13,058 bases of DNA from CAZDRB01 sp964507925 (GCA_964507925.1 CAZDRB010000020.1:1-13058), one strand, 5' to 3'. Numbered from the stretch's first letter, positions 6,978 through 12,810 are shown. A program made the numbers and translations. Notes: a model not told the origin generated them from the letters alone.

Positions 6978-8120
6978 ATGCCCAGAGTCAAAATCTCCGA
7001 ATATACAGCCAAGTCACTTCTTATTTCAAATTATCAAGGTTTGCAACTAACCGAGACTCCGTCAGTTTCTCAGATTTCGCGGCATTTTCCTGGAAACAAC
7101 TTGGTAGTCAAGGTCGATCAAGGAATCAAAAAACGAGGAGTTCAGGGCCTTGTCGCGCTCAACTTGAGCCCAAAAGAAATTCCGCCCCTTATCAAATCCT
7201 GGAGCAAGCGAGGGTGGTCTCAGTTTCTTGTTGAGCCGATGATAGAGCACGGTCAGGGAGGAGAGCGCTACCTTGCGCTGGAGCGAGTTCGAGATGGCTG
7301 GCAAGTCTCCTATCTTAGCGCGGGAGGGATCGATGTCGAACAAAGCTGGAGCAATCTTGAGACTTTTATCTGGAATCCAAAACAAGATCACCTCAAATTA
7401 CCAGTGCTCCACACCTATCTCTCCAAGTTGATTCCCGCTCTCGAAAAAAATCACTTAGTATTTGTCGAGATGAATCCAGTTCTTGTCCGCCAAAACAAAG
7501 TCATCCCCCTCGACCTGGCCGTCGAACAAGATAGCGCCTCCCCGACCGCACTCCCCATGGTTCAAGACAGATCAGTCAGCCCACTCGAGCAAAAAATCGC
7601 CAGTCTTGATGCACGCACTCCCGCAAGTCTCAAATTTCGCTTGCTCAATCCAGGGGGTGCGATCTGGATGCTGCTCTCAGGAGGCGGCGCAAGTCTCGTC
7701 TTGGCGGACGAAGTAGCTGATCTAGGACTAGGCCAGGAGCTCGCCAATTACGGAGAATACTCCGGCGCCCCGTCAACCGAAGATGTCTATCTCTATACCA
7801 AATATATTCTCGAGGCCATGCTCAGCCGACCATCTACTATTAACCATAAACCATTAACCCTCATCATTGCCGGAGGTGTTGCCAACTTTACCGATGTCGC
7901 CAAAACCTTTAGGGGGATCATTCAGGCACTCGATGAAAAAAAACCAGAGCTCCTCAAGCACAAGGTCAAGGTCTACGTTCGTCGGGGAGGTCCAAACGAA
8001 GTCAAAGGGCTCAAGCTCATGTCCGATTTTTTGAGCGAAGCCAAACTTCTTGGCGCCGTCTATGGGCACCAGGTTCCCTTAACCAAAATCATCTCAGATC
8101 TCAAGGAGCGTCTCCTATGA
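6978..8120 (+). CDS. aclB: ATP-citrate lyase, citryl-CoA synthetase beta part (ATP-grasp and citrate-binding domains)
   Basis: Forms, with the alpha part, the module that makes citryl-phosphate and then citryl-CoA from citrate, ATP and CoA. The 380 aa align by eye along their whole length with the N-terminal part of animal ATP-citrate lyase and with bacterial AclB. ATP-grasp domain: NLVVKVDQGIKKRG at 41-54, FLVEPM at 83-88, GGIDVE at 116-121, EMNPVLV at 164-170, LDLAVEQD at 178-185. Citrate-binding region: LLNPGGAIWMLLSGGGAS at 222-239, ELANYGEYSGAPS at 254-266, GGVANFTDVA at 299-308 (N303 and T305 match citrate contacts in human ACLY), and VRRGGPN at 334-340. These features separate it from plain succinyl-CoA synthetase beta. 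Its stop overlaps the next start (ATGA). Residues 285-295 (PSTINHKPLTL) come from a heptamer repeat lying in a variable loop before GGVANF. Confidence 0.92.
   Translation: MPRVKISEYTAKSLLISNYQGLQLTETPSVSQISRHFPGNNLVVKVDQGIKKRGVQGLVALNLSPKEIPPLIKSWSKRGWSQFLVEPMIEHGQGGERYLALERVRDGWQVSYLSAGGIDVEQSWSNLETFIWNPKQDHLKLPVLHTYLSKLIPALEKNHLVFVEMNPVLVRQNKVIPLDLAVEQDSASPTALPMVQDRSVSPLEQKIASLDARTPASLKFRLLNPGGAIWMLLSGGGASLVLADEVADLGLGQELANYGEYSGAPSTEDVYLYTKYILEAMLSRPSTINHKPLTLIIAGGVANFTDVAKTFRGIIQALDEKKPELLKHKVKVYVRRGGPNEVKGLKLMSDFLSEAKLLGAVYGHQVPLTKIISDLKERLL
7831..7858. repeat. Heptamer tandem array (CATNAAC-like units) inside the ATP-citrate lyase beta gene
   Basis: Four 7-bp units in register: CATCTAC, TATTAAC, CATAAAC and CATTAAC. 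They are translated as PSTINHKPLT in a surface-loop position where human ACLY has an unrelated short loop. The unit type, codon phase and peptide match the array at 2975-3009. Confidence 0.72.
8103..8108 (+). promoter_or_regulatory. Shine-Dalgarno sequence (AAGGAG) for the alpha-part gene
   Basis: AAGGAG lies 8 bases before the ATG at 8117, inside the end of the beta gene. It is one of the few strong Shine-Dalgarno sequences in the window and marks a translationally coupled internal gene that cannot have its own leaderless start. Confidence 0.75.
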
Positions 8121-9082
8121 TCACGCTCAAACAAATCAGGTCTCGCCATAATCAGATCTTGGTACTTGGCAATCACCCTCAAATTATTCAATCAATCCTT
8201 GACTTTGATTATTACTGCAACAAAAAAGAGGGCAGCGTGATCGGGATCGTGACAGGGAAAGTGGGTTTTGCCAAGTATTTTTTTGGTCGTCAAGAAGTTC
8301 TTATCCCGACCATAGAGTCCTCGAGTGATTTTGCTAGTCTAAACATTCGCTCGATATCCAATCTCTGGTTTCTCAACTTACTATCCTCTCGCCGCGTCCT
8401 CTCCTCGACACTAGAGCTCATAAGCTCCAACTTTGTGGGCGGCGCAATATTTGCCGAAAACGTTCCCGAGCTCCACGCCCTCGAGCTAATCCAAACCGTG
8501 ACACTGTGTAACCGTGACACTGCCCCGATGCTCGTCGGCCCAGCCTCCGTCGGACTCTTAGTTCCGGGCGCTCTCAAGCTCGGGCCCCTTGGAGGGATTA
8601 CTCCTGATCAGATTCGTGACTCCAAGCTATTTGAATCAGGCGGACTAGCCATTATGTCCGCGTCTGGCGGGATGACCAACGAGCTTATAAATATCGCAGC
8701 TAGCGCCGGGCACCGCCTCTCATTTGCCTTGTCTTTTGGCGGAGACCGCTTCCCAATATTCTCTCCCCGCGATGCCTTTCTTCTTGCCGAGGCCGACCCT
8801 CAAACCAAAGGAGTGCTCTATTACGGCGAGCTCGGAGGCGAGGACGAATACGAGCTTATCAAACTCAAAGAAGCCTCTCTCTTCACCAAGCCCGTTGTCG
8901 CCCATATTGCGGGAACCGTGGCGAGTCTTTTCCCCGACTCACCCCAGTTTGGTCACGCCAAAGCCAAGGCTGACAAACAAAGAACCATGGCCATATCCAA
9001 ACGAACCGCCCTGAATTCTGCCGGCTTTTTGGTCTCTCAGTCATTTACAGAATTTATTAGTCTCGTGAATAAGCTAAAATAA
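8117..9082 (+). CDS. aclA: ATP-citrate lyase, citryl-CoA synthetase alpha part
   Basis: CoA-binding and phosphohistidine-bearing part of ATP-citrate lyase, 321 aa, corresponding to the middle of animal ACLY and the first half of Chlorobium-type AclA. Seen: LDFDYYCNKKEGSVIGIV at 28-45 (CoA-binding fold), GPASVG at 141-146, SASGGMTNEL at 181-190, FGGDRFP at 207-213, GELGGEDEYEL at 237-247, and QFGHAKA at 277-283, where H280 matches the phosphorylated histidine of the family. The match to ACLY is much closer than to succinyl-CoA synthetase alpha. The start overlaps the beta gene by ATGA and has a good Shine-Dalgarno sequence. A 16-bp tandem duplication at 8494-8522 widens a loop before GPASVG. 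The protein ends at residue 321 instead of continuing into the citryl-CoA lyase domain, which is encoded by the next gene in a different frame. Confidence 0.92.
   Translation: MITLKQIRSRHNQILVLGNHPQIIQSILDFDYYCNKKEGSVIGIVTGKVGFAKYFFGRQEVLIPTIESSSDFASLNIRSISNLWFLNLLSSRRVLSSTLELISSNFVGGAIFAENVPELHALELIQTVTLCNRDTAPMLVGPASVGLLVPGALKLGPLGGITPDQIRDSKLFESGGLAIMSASGGMTNELINIAASAGHRLSFALSFGGDRFPIFSPRDAFLLAEADPQTKGVLYYGELGGEDEYELIKLKEASLFTKPVVAHIAGTVASLFPDSPQFGHAKAKADKQRTMAISKRTALNSAGFLVSQSFTEFISLVNKLK
8494..8522. repeat. 13-bp direct repeat, 16-bp period, inside the alpha-part gene
   Basis: The 13-mer AACCGTGACACTG occurs at 8494-8506 and again at 8510-8522, separated by TGT. It encodes QTVTLCNRDTAP, read in two different frames. 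By eye, the loop is a few residues longer than in human ACLY at this point, which fits a recent local duplication that kept the reading frame. Confidence 0.85.
9075..9080 (+). promoter_or_regulatory. Putative -10 hexamer (TAAAAT) for the citryl-CoA lyase gene
   Basis: TAAAAT ends 6 bases before the ATG at 9087 and overlaps the end of the alpha gene. The geometry is the same as at 6964 and 6403. There is no Shine-Dalgarno sequence before this ATG, unlike the alpha gene. Confidence 0.35.
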
Positions 9083-9086
9083 TCAC

Positions 9087-9881
9087 ATGGACAACTTATC
9101 AGGCAGAGAACATTCGCTCTTCACATCTACTATTTCCGGAGAAAAAGATGGCGAACCAACACTTCTAGGGGAGAGCCTTATCCAAACGGCAAAAACCCAC
9201 TCTCTTGCTTGGATCGCAGGTTCCCTCTGGCTCGGCAAGCCCCTCAAATCCAAAAAAACCGAAGCTCTCCTCGACCTCTCTTTTCGTCTCCTCGTCGACC
9301 ATGGCCCCTACGTCTCAGGTGCCGTCAATACCATGATTAGCGCCCGGGCTGGCCGTGACCTGGTCTCATCACTCGCTTCGGGTCTCCTCACGATCGGGCC
9401 ACGCTTTGGTGGCGCCGTCAACGACTCAGCTAAGATCTGGTTCGAATCTCTCGAGTCCGGTCTTGCCCCCGCTCAAGTCGTCGAGTCCTTTGCTAAACAA
9501 AAAAAATATATCGCCGGCATAGGTCACAAAAAGTATCGCCTTGACCAACCCGATCCTCGTGTCGCTCTCCTCCTCAAAAATCTTGGCAAAATGCCAACTC
9601 CTCACCTAGACTTTGCCCGAAAAATCGAAAAGCTTACGACTGCCAAAAAACCCAATTTGATCTTAAACGTCGACGGCGCCTTAGGCGCGATCTTGCTCGA
9701 CGTACTTATGCACGAAGAAAAGCTTACAAACAGCGAAATAAAATCCCTTTTCGCTGCCGAGTTTTTTAACGCAATCTTTGTGCTCGCCCGCTCAATCGGC
9801 TTTATCGGCCACTACCTGGATCAAAACAGGCTAGGCGAGGGGCTCTTTCGTCTTCCCGAGAATCAGGTCCTCACAAAGTGA
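9087..9881 (+). CDS. ccl: ATP-citrate lyase, citryl-CoA lyase (citrate synthase-like) part
   Basis: Cleaves citryl-CoA to acetyl-CoA and oxaloacetate. The 264 aa align by eye with the C-terminal domain of animal ACLY and of AclA. Seen: DHGPYVSGAVNTMISARAG at 71-89, DLVSSLASGLLTIGPRFGGA at 91-110, AGIGHKKYR at 143-151, TTAKKPNLILNVDGALG at 184-200, and ARSIGFIGHYLDQNRL at 234-249. H72, H147 and D196 correspond to the catalytic His, His and Asp of the citrate-synthase fold, so the domain looks active. It is a stand-alone gene here, as in Hydrogenobacter-type citryl-CoA synthetase/citryl-CoA lyase systems, yet the sequence looks ACLY-like. It starts 4 bases after the alpha gene. Skipping or losing one base at the junction would fuse the two. 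The stop overlaps a hairpin. Confidence 0.93.
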   Translation: MDNLSGREHSLFTSTISGEKDGEPTLLGESLIQTAKTHSLAWIAGSLWLGKPLKSKKTEALLDLSFRLLVDHGPYVSGAVNTMISARAGRDLVSSLASGLLTIGPRFGGAVNDSAKIWFESLESGLAPAQVVESFAKQKKYIAGIGHKKYRLDQPDPRVALLLKNLGKMPTPHLDFARKIEKLTTAKKPNLILNVDGALGAILLDVLMHEEKLTNSEIKSLFAAEFFNAIFVLARSIGFIGHYLDQNRLGEGLFRLPENQVLTK

Positions 9882-9884
9882 GGA
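9868..9884 (+). terminator. Hairpin at the end of the ATP-citrate lyase genes (no T tract)
   Basis: TCCTCAC and GTGAGGA form a perfect 7-bp stem around an AAA loop, overlapping the stop codon at 9879-9881. There is no run of T after it, so it is not a classical intrinsic terminator. It may slow polymerase or protect the 3' end before the separate groESL promoter. Confidence 0.35.
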
Positions 9885-9904
9885 TGGTGAGCGAAGTCGA
9901 ATCC
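9882..9904. repeat. Possible dispersed palindromic (REP-like) element
   Basis: GGAT and ATCC flank a core containing TGAGCGAAGTCGAA. I recall this core from short dispersed repeats in other bacterial genomes, but I cannot check copy number here, and only one copy is in this window. Confidence 0.25.
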
Positions 9905-9929
9905 ATGTCCAATGTCGAGTTTGATCCAG

Positions 9930-9958
9930 TTGACGCAACCTTTAGCCTTTGTTAATAT
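9930..9958 (+). promoter_or_regulatory. Sigma70-type promoter of groESL
   Basis: TTGACG at 9930-9935 and TAATAT at 9953-9958 are separated by exactly 17 bases. The predicted start is near 9965, leaving a leader of about 40 bases that carries the CIRCE operator and the Shine-Dalgarno sequence. Confidence 0.8.
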
Positions 9959-9983
9959 AGCACTCGAACGGATAGAGTGATAA
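9957..9983 (+). promoter_or_regulatory. CIRCE operator (HrcA-binding site) of groESL
   Basis: ATAGCACTC, 9 bases, GAGTGATAA: this differs from the CIRCE consensus (TTAGCACTC, N9, GAGTGCTAA) at one position per arm and has the exact 9-base spacer. It overlaps the end of the -10 box and the predicted transcription start, the usual place for HrcA repression of chaperone genes. HrcA itself is not in the window. Confidence 0.9.
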
Positions 9984-9996
9984 ATAATTATTTTAC

Positions 9997-10004
9997 AGGA
10001 GGAG
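9997..10004 (+). promoter_or_regulatory. Shine-Dalgarno sequence (AGGAGGAG) that sets the groES start
   Basis: This is the strongest ribosome-binding site in the window, directly before the ATG at 10007. It decides against the in-frame GTG at 9977, whose extra residues (MINNYFTGGA) read through the operator leader and ribosome-binding site. Confidence 0.85.
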
Positions 10005-10006
10005 CT

Positions 10007-10309
10007 ATGCAGCTAGATCCCAAAAAACTTACCCCAATGCCTGGCTACGTTTTAGTTGAGCCAGCCGAAAAACAAACCAAAACCACGGGCGGAATCTACC
10101 TTCCCGATAACGCGGGCGACAAACCCCAGGCTGGTACCGTGATTGCCGTCGGCGACTCTATCTGGGAAAGCGGCATCAAAGAACTCAAAAGTCCTGTCAA
10201 AGTCGGTGACCGAGTCGTCTACAAAAAATGGGGTGGCAACGACGTCAAGATCGAGACAACGGAATACCAATTCCTCAAATTCGACGACATACTTGCAACT
10301 ATTAAATAA
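10007..10309 (+). CDS. groES: Co-chaperonin GroES
   Basis: Heptameric lid of the GroEL folding chamber in the cytoplasm. It has 100 aa, the normal length. Seen: LTPMPGYVLVEPAEKQTKTTGGIYLPDN, with the mobile loop around the TTGGIYLP segment that docks on GroEL, then KPQAGTVIAVGD, VGDRVVYKKWGG, and a C-terminal EYQFLKFDDILATIK strand. It is the first gene behind the CIRCE-controlled promoter and lies 11 bases before groEL. Heat-shock control by HrcA is inferred from the operator. Confidence 0.96.
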   Translation: MQLDPKKLTPMPGYVLVEPAEKQTKTTGGIYLPDNAGDKPQAGTVIAVGDSIWESGIKELKSPVKVGDRVVYKKWGGNDVKIETTEYQFLKFDDILATIK

Positions 10310-10313
10310 GGAG
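10308..10313 (+). promoter_or_regulatory. Shine-Dalgarno sequence (AAGGAG) for groEL
   Basis: AAGGAG lies 7 bases before the ATG at 10321 and overlaps the groES stop, as expected for an internal operon gene. Confidence 0.8.
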
Positions 10314-10320
10314 ATTATCT

Positions 10321-11949
10321 ATGACTGCTAAACAAATCATCTACGGCGACGACGCCCGCCAAAAACTCTTAACCGGTGTCAGCAAACTTGCCGCTGCCGT
10401 TGTCACCACCCTCGGACCAAGAGGAAGAAACGTCGCAATCGACAAAAAATGGGGCGCCCCCAACATCATCCACGACGGCGTCTCAGTAGCCAAAGAAATC
10501 GAGCTCGAGGATTCATTCGAAAACATGGGAGCCCAGCTCGTCAAAGAAGCCGCGAGCAAAACCAACGACGCAGCCGGTGACGGAACTACGACCGCGACCC
10601 TCCTCGCTCACCAGCTTGTCTCCTCAGGTATGAAAAACGTGACCGCCGGCACCAATCCTATGCTCATGAAAAAAGGCATCGACCGCGCGGTCGAGGCTGT
10701 CGTCACCGAGCTCAAAAGAGTCAAGACCGAAGTCAAAAAAGAGGACTGGGTCAAGGTCGCAACTATTAGTGCCCAAAACGAAGAGGTCGGCAAAAAAATC
10801 GCCGAAGCTCTCAACTTGGTAGGCAAAGACGGCGTTGTCGAAGTCGAGGAGTCCAAGGGCTTTGAGATCGAAATCGAGCACAAGGACGGTATGGCTTTTG
10901 ACAAGGGCTATATCTCTGCCTACTTTGTCACAAACCCTGATCACATGGAAGCCGAGATGGACAATCCCTATATCCTCGTCACCGACCAAAAGGTCACGAG
11001 CATCCAAGAGATGGTTCCTTTCCTCGAGTCCTTCGTCAAGGTCAGCAAAAACCTAGTCATCATCGCCGACGATGTCGAGGGCGAGGCCCTTGCTACATTA
11101 GTAGTCAACAAAATGCGCGGCACCTTTAACATTCTCGCAGTCAAAGCTCCTGGATTTGGTGATCGTAGGAAAGCCATGCTCGAGGACATCGCTGTTTTAA
11201 CCGGCGCGACCGTCATTTCAGGCGACTTAGGTCGTAAACTTGACTCCGTCACGATCGAGGATCTGGGACAAGCCGACAAGGTCATAGCCAGTAAAGACGA
11301 AACCAAAATAGTCGGTGGCAAGGGCGACAAGAGCGCGCTCGACGCCAGAATTATGCAAATTAGAGCGGAAGCCGACAAAACCGAGTCCGAGTTTGACCGC
11401 GAAAAAATCGCCGAAAGACTCGCCAAGCTCACAGGTGGAGTAGCCGTCATCAAGGTCGGTGCCGCCTCAGAAGTAGAAATGAAAGAGATTCAAGAGCGGG
11501 TCAAAGACGCAGTTGGCGCAACCAAGGCCGCAATTGAAGAGGGCATTGTCGCGGGTGGCGGAGTCGCGCTCCTGAGGTCAGCCTCAGTTCTTGAGGGCAT
11601 GGAAAGCGAAAGCGAAGACGAAGCCGTTGGTATCAAAATAGTCAAAGATGTTCTCGAACAGCCTCTGCGCTGGCTCGCCAAAAATAGCGGCGCCGACGAC
11701 GGCTGGGTTGTGAGGAAAGTCTTGGAAAACAAAAGCGCGAGCTACGGCTTTAACTCCGCGACCCTCGAGTTTGGTGACATGCTCAAGATGGGCGTCCTTG
11801 ACCCAGTCAAGGTGACAAGAAACGCACTTCAAAATGCCGCCTCCGTTGCGAGCATGGTCTTAACGACCGAGTGCTTAGTCACCGACGTCAAAGAAAAAGA
11901 CAAACCCTCACCCACTCCCGATATGAGCGGCATGGGCGGAATGATGTAA
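10321..11949 (+). CDS. groEL: Chaperonin GroEL
   Basis: ATP-driven folding chamber, 542 aa, full length. Seen: VVTTLGPRGRNVAIDKKWGAP at 27-47, HDGVSVAKEIELEDSFENMGA at 51-71, and GDGTTTAT at 86-93 with catalytic D87. The apical domain contains APGFGDRRKAMLEDIAVLTG. RVKDAVGATKAAIEEGIVAGGGVAL carries the second catalytic Asp and the return to the equatorial domain. The C terminus ends in the usual Gly/Met-rich tail (MSGMGGMM). It is co-transcribed with groES from the CIRCE-controlled promoter. Nothing in the sequence suggests loss of function or a second specialised copy. Confidence 0.98.
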   Translation: MTAKQIIYGDDARQKLLTGVSKLAAAVVTTLGPRGRNVAIDKKWGAPNIIHDGVSVAKEIELEDSFENMGAQLVKEAASKTNDAAGDGTTTATLLAHQLVSSGMKNVTAGTNPMLMKKGIDRAVEAVVTELKRVKTEVKKEDWVKVATISAQNEEVGKKIAEALNLVGKDGVVEVEESKGFEIEIEHKDGMAFDKGYISAYFVTNPDHMEAEMDNPYILVTDQKVTSIQEMVPFLESFVKVSKNLVIIADDVEGEALATLVVNKMRGTFNILAVKAPGFGDRRKAMLEDIAVLTGATVISGDLGRKLDSVTIEDLGQADKVIASKDETKIVGGKGDKSALDARIMQIRAEADKTESEFDREKIAERLAKLTGGVAVIKVGAASEVEMKEIQERVKDAVGATKAAIEEGIVAGGGVALLRSASVLEGMESESEDEAVGIKIVKDVLEQPLRWLAKNSGADDGWVVRKVLENKSASYGFNSATLEFGDMLKMGVLDPVKVTRNALQNAASVASMVLTTECLVTDVKEKDKPSPTPDMSGMGGMM

Positions 11950-11953
11950 GTAA

Positions 11954-11974
11954 ATCTTGATACTTTTACAAGAT
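11954..11974. other. Short inverted repeat overlapping the pyrH -35 box
   Basis: ATCTTG at 11954-11959 and CAAGAT at 11969-11974 flank a 9-base AT-rich spacer. It could be a weak hairpin after groEL or an operator; the -35 box TTGATA starts inside the left arm. There is no T tract after the right arm. Confidence 0.35.
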
Positions 11975-11985
11975 CAGCTTACAAT
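11957..11985 (+). promoter_or_regulatory. Sigma70-type promoter of pyrH
   Basis: TTGATA at 11957-11962 and TACAAT at 11980-11985 with an exact 17-base spacer. The -10 box ends 9 bases before the pyrH ATG and there is no Shine-Dalgarno sequence, so the transcript would start only 2-3 bases before the start codon. This is the best-supported near-leaderless start in the window. Confidence 0.68.
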
Positions 11986-11994
11986 ACCTCTAAC

Positions 11995-12708
11995 ATGCCT
12001 AAGCCCCACTTCAAACGCGTTCTCCTCAAACTAGGTGGCGAGTCACTTCTTGGTGAGCGCGAATACGGCATCGATCCCAAAGCCGCCATAGAGGTTGCCT
12101 CAGAAATCAAATCAATCAGAGAAACAGGCTCACAGGTTGCAGTCGTTATAGGTGCCGGCAACATCTTTCGTGGCATGGCCGGAGCTACCAATGGCATCGA
12201 TCGCTCAACCGCCGACTACATGGGCATGCTCGCAACAGTTATGAACTGCCTCGCTCTCCAAGATGCTCTCGAAAAGTCCGGAGTAGACACGCGCGTCCAG
12301 TCAGGACTAGAGATGCCGGCAGTCGCTGAACCCTATATCAGGCGTCGCGCTCTTCGCCATATGGACAAGGATAGGGTGGTTATCCTCGCGGCAGGCACAG
12401 GGAACCCCTACTTTACTACCGACACGGGAGCAGCGCTAAGAGCCCTGGAGCTGGACTGCGACATTATTATGAAAGCCACCAAGGTTGACGGCATATATGA
12501 CCGCGACCCCAACAAATATCCCGACGCCAAAAAATATGACGAGCTCACCTTTATGGATGCCCTCAAAGAGCGTCTCGAGGTCATGGACACCTCGGCTTTT
12601 GCCCTATGTATGGACAACAAGCTCCCGATCATGGTCTATAACTTCTTCGAAAAAGGCAACTCCAAAAAAGCCGTCATGGGCGAAAAAATCGGCACCATCG
12701 TAAAATAA
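11995..12708 (+). CDS. pyrH: UMP kinase
   Basis: Phosphorylates UMP to UDP with ATP in pyrimidine nucleotide synthesis; cytoplasmic, hexameric in the bacterial family. The 237 aa are the normal length for this amino-acid-kinase-fold enzyme. Seen: LLKLGGESLLG at 10-20 (phosphate-binding region with K12), VVIGAGNIFRG at 50-60, GIDRSTADYMGMLATVMN at 67-84, GTGNPYFTTDTGAALRALE at 134-152 (UMP binding) and KATKVDGIYDRDP at 160-172. The usual neighbours tsf and frr are absent; groEL is upstream and a convergent gene lies downstream. It has its own promoter. Confidence 0.97.
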   Translation: MPKPHFKRVLLKLGGESLLGEREYGIDPKAAIEVASEIKSIRETGSQVAVVIGAGNIFRGMAGATNGIDRSTADYMGMLATVMNCLALQDALEKSGVDTRVQSGLEMPAVAEPYIRRRALRHMDKDRVVILAAGTGNPYFTTDTGAALRALELDCDIIMKATKVDGIYDRDPNKYPDAKKYDELTFMDALKERLEVMDTSAFALCMDNKLPIMVYNFFEKGNSKKAVMGEKIGTIVK

Positions 12709-12711
12709 TAG

Positions 12712-12810
12712 CCAAACTCCAAGATCCAAATTCTAAACAAATTAATAATGTTTAAAGTTTAAAACTTTATTGACGTTTAATTATTGTTTTAGATTTGTTA
12801 TTTTGAATTT
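12712..12810. repeat. AT-rich palindromic heptamer repeat between convergent genes
   Basis: The gap after pyrH starts with 7-bp units CCAAACT, CCAAGAT, CCAAATT and CTAAACA. The right side (TTGTTTTAGA at 12784-12793, GAATTT at 12805-12810) is roughly the reverse complement of the left side (TCTAAACAA at 12732-12740, AAATTC at 12728-12733), giving an imperfect inverted repeat. A small AAAGTT/AACTTT hairpin lies at the centre. It may serve as a two-way transcription end, although it lacks a GC-rich stem. It covers the last codons of the M23 gene. Confidence 0.55.

Noticed and set aside
6978..9082. Succinyl-CoA synthetase (sucCD) identity for the beta and alpha genes
   Set aside because: ACLY-specific stretches (GGGAS, ELANYGEYSGAPS, NFTDVA, VRRGGPN, the QFGHA context) and the following citryl-CoA lyase gene point to ATP-citrate lyase.
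9977..10006. In-frame GTG extending GroES by 10 residues
   Set aside because: The extension reads through the operator arm and the Shine-Dalgarno sequence; the ATG at 10007 has ideal ribosome-binding spacing and gives the normal GroES length.
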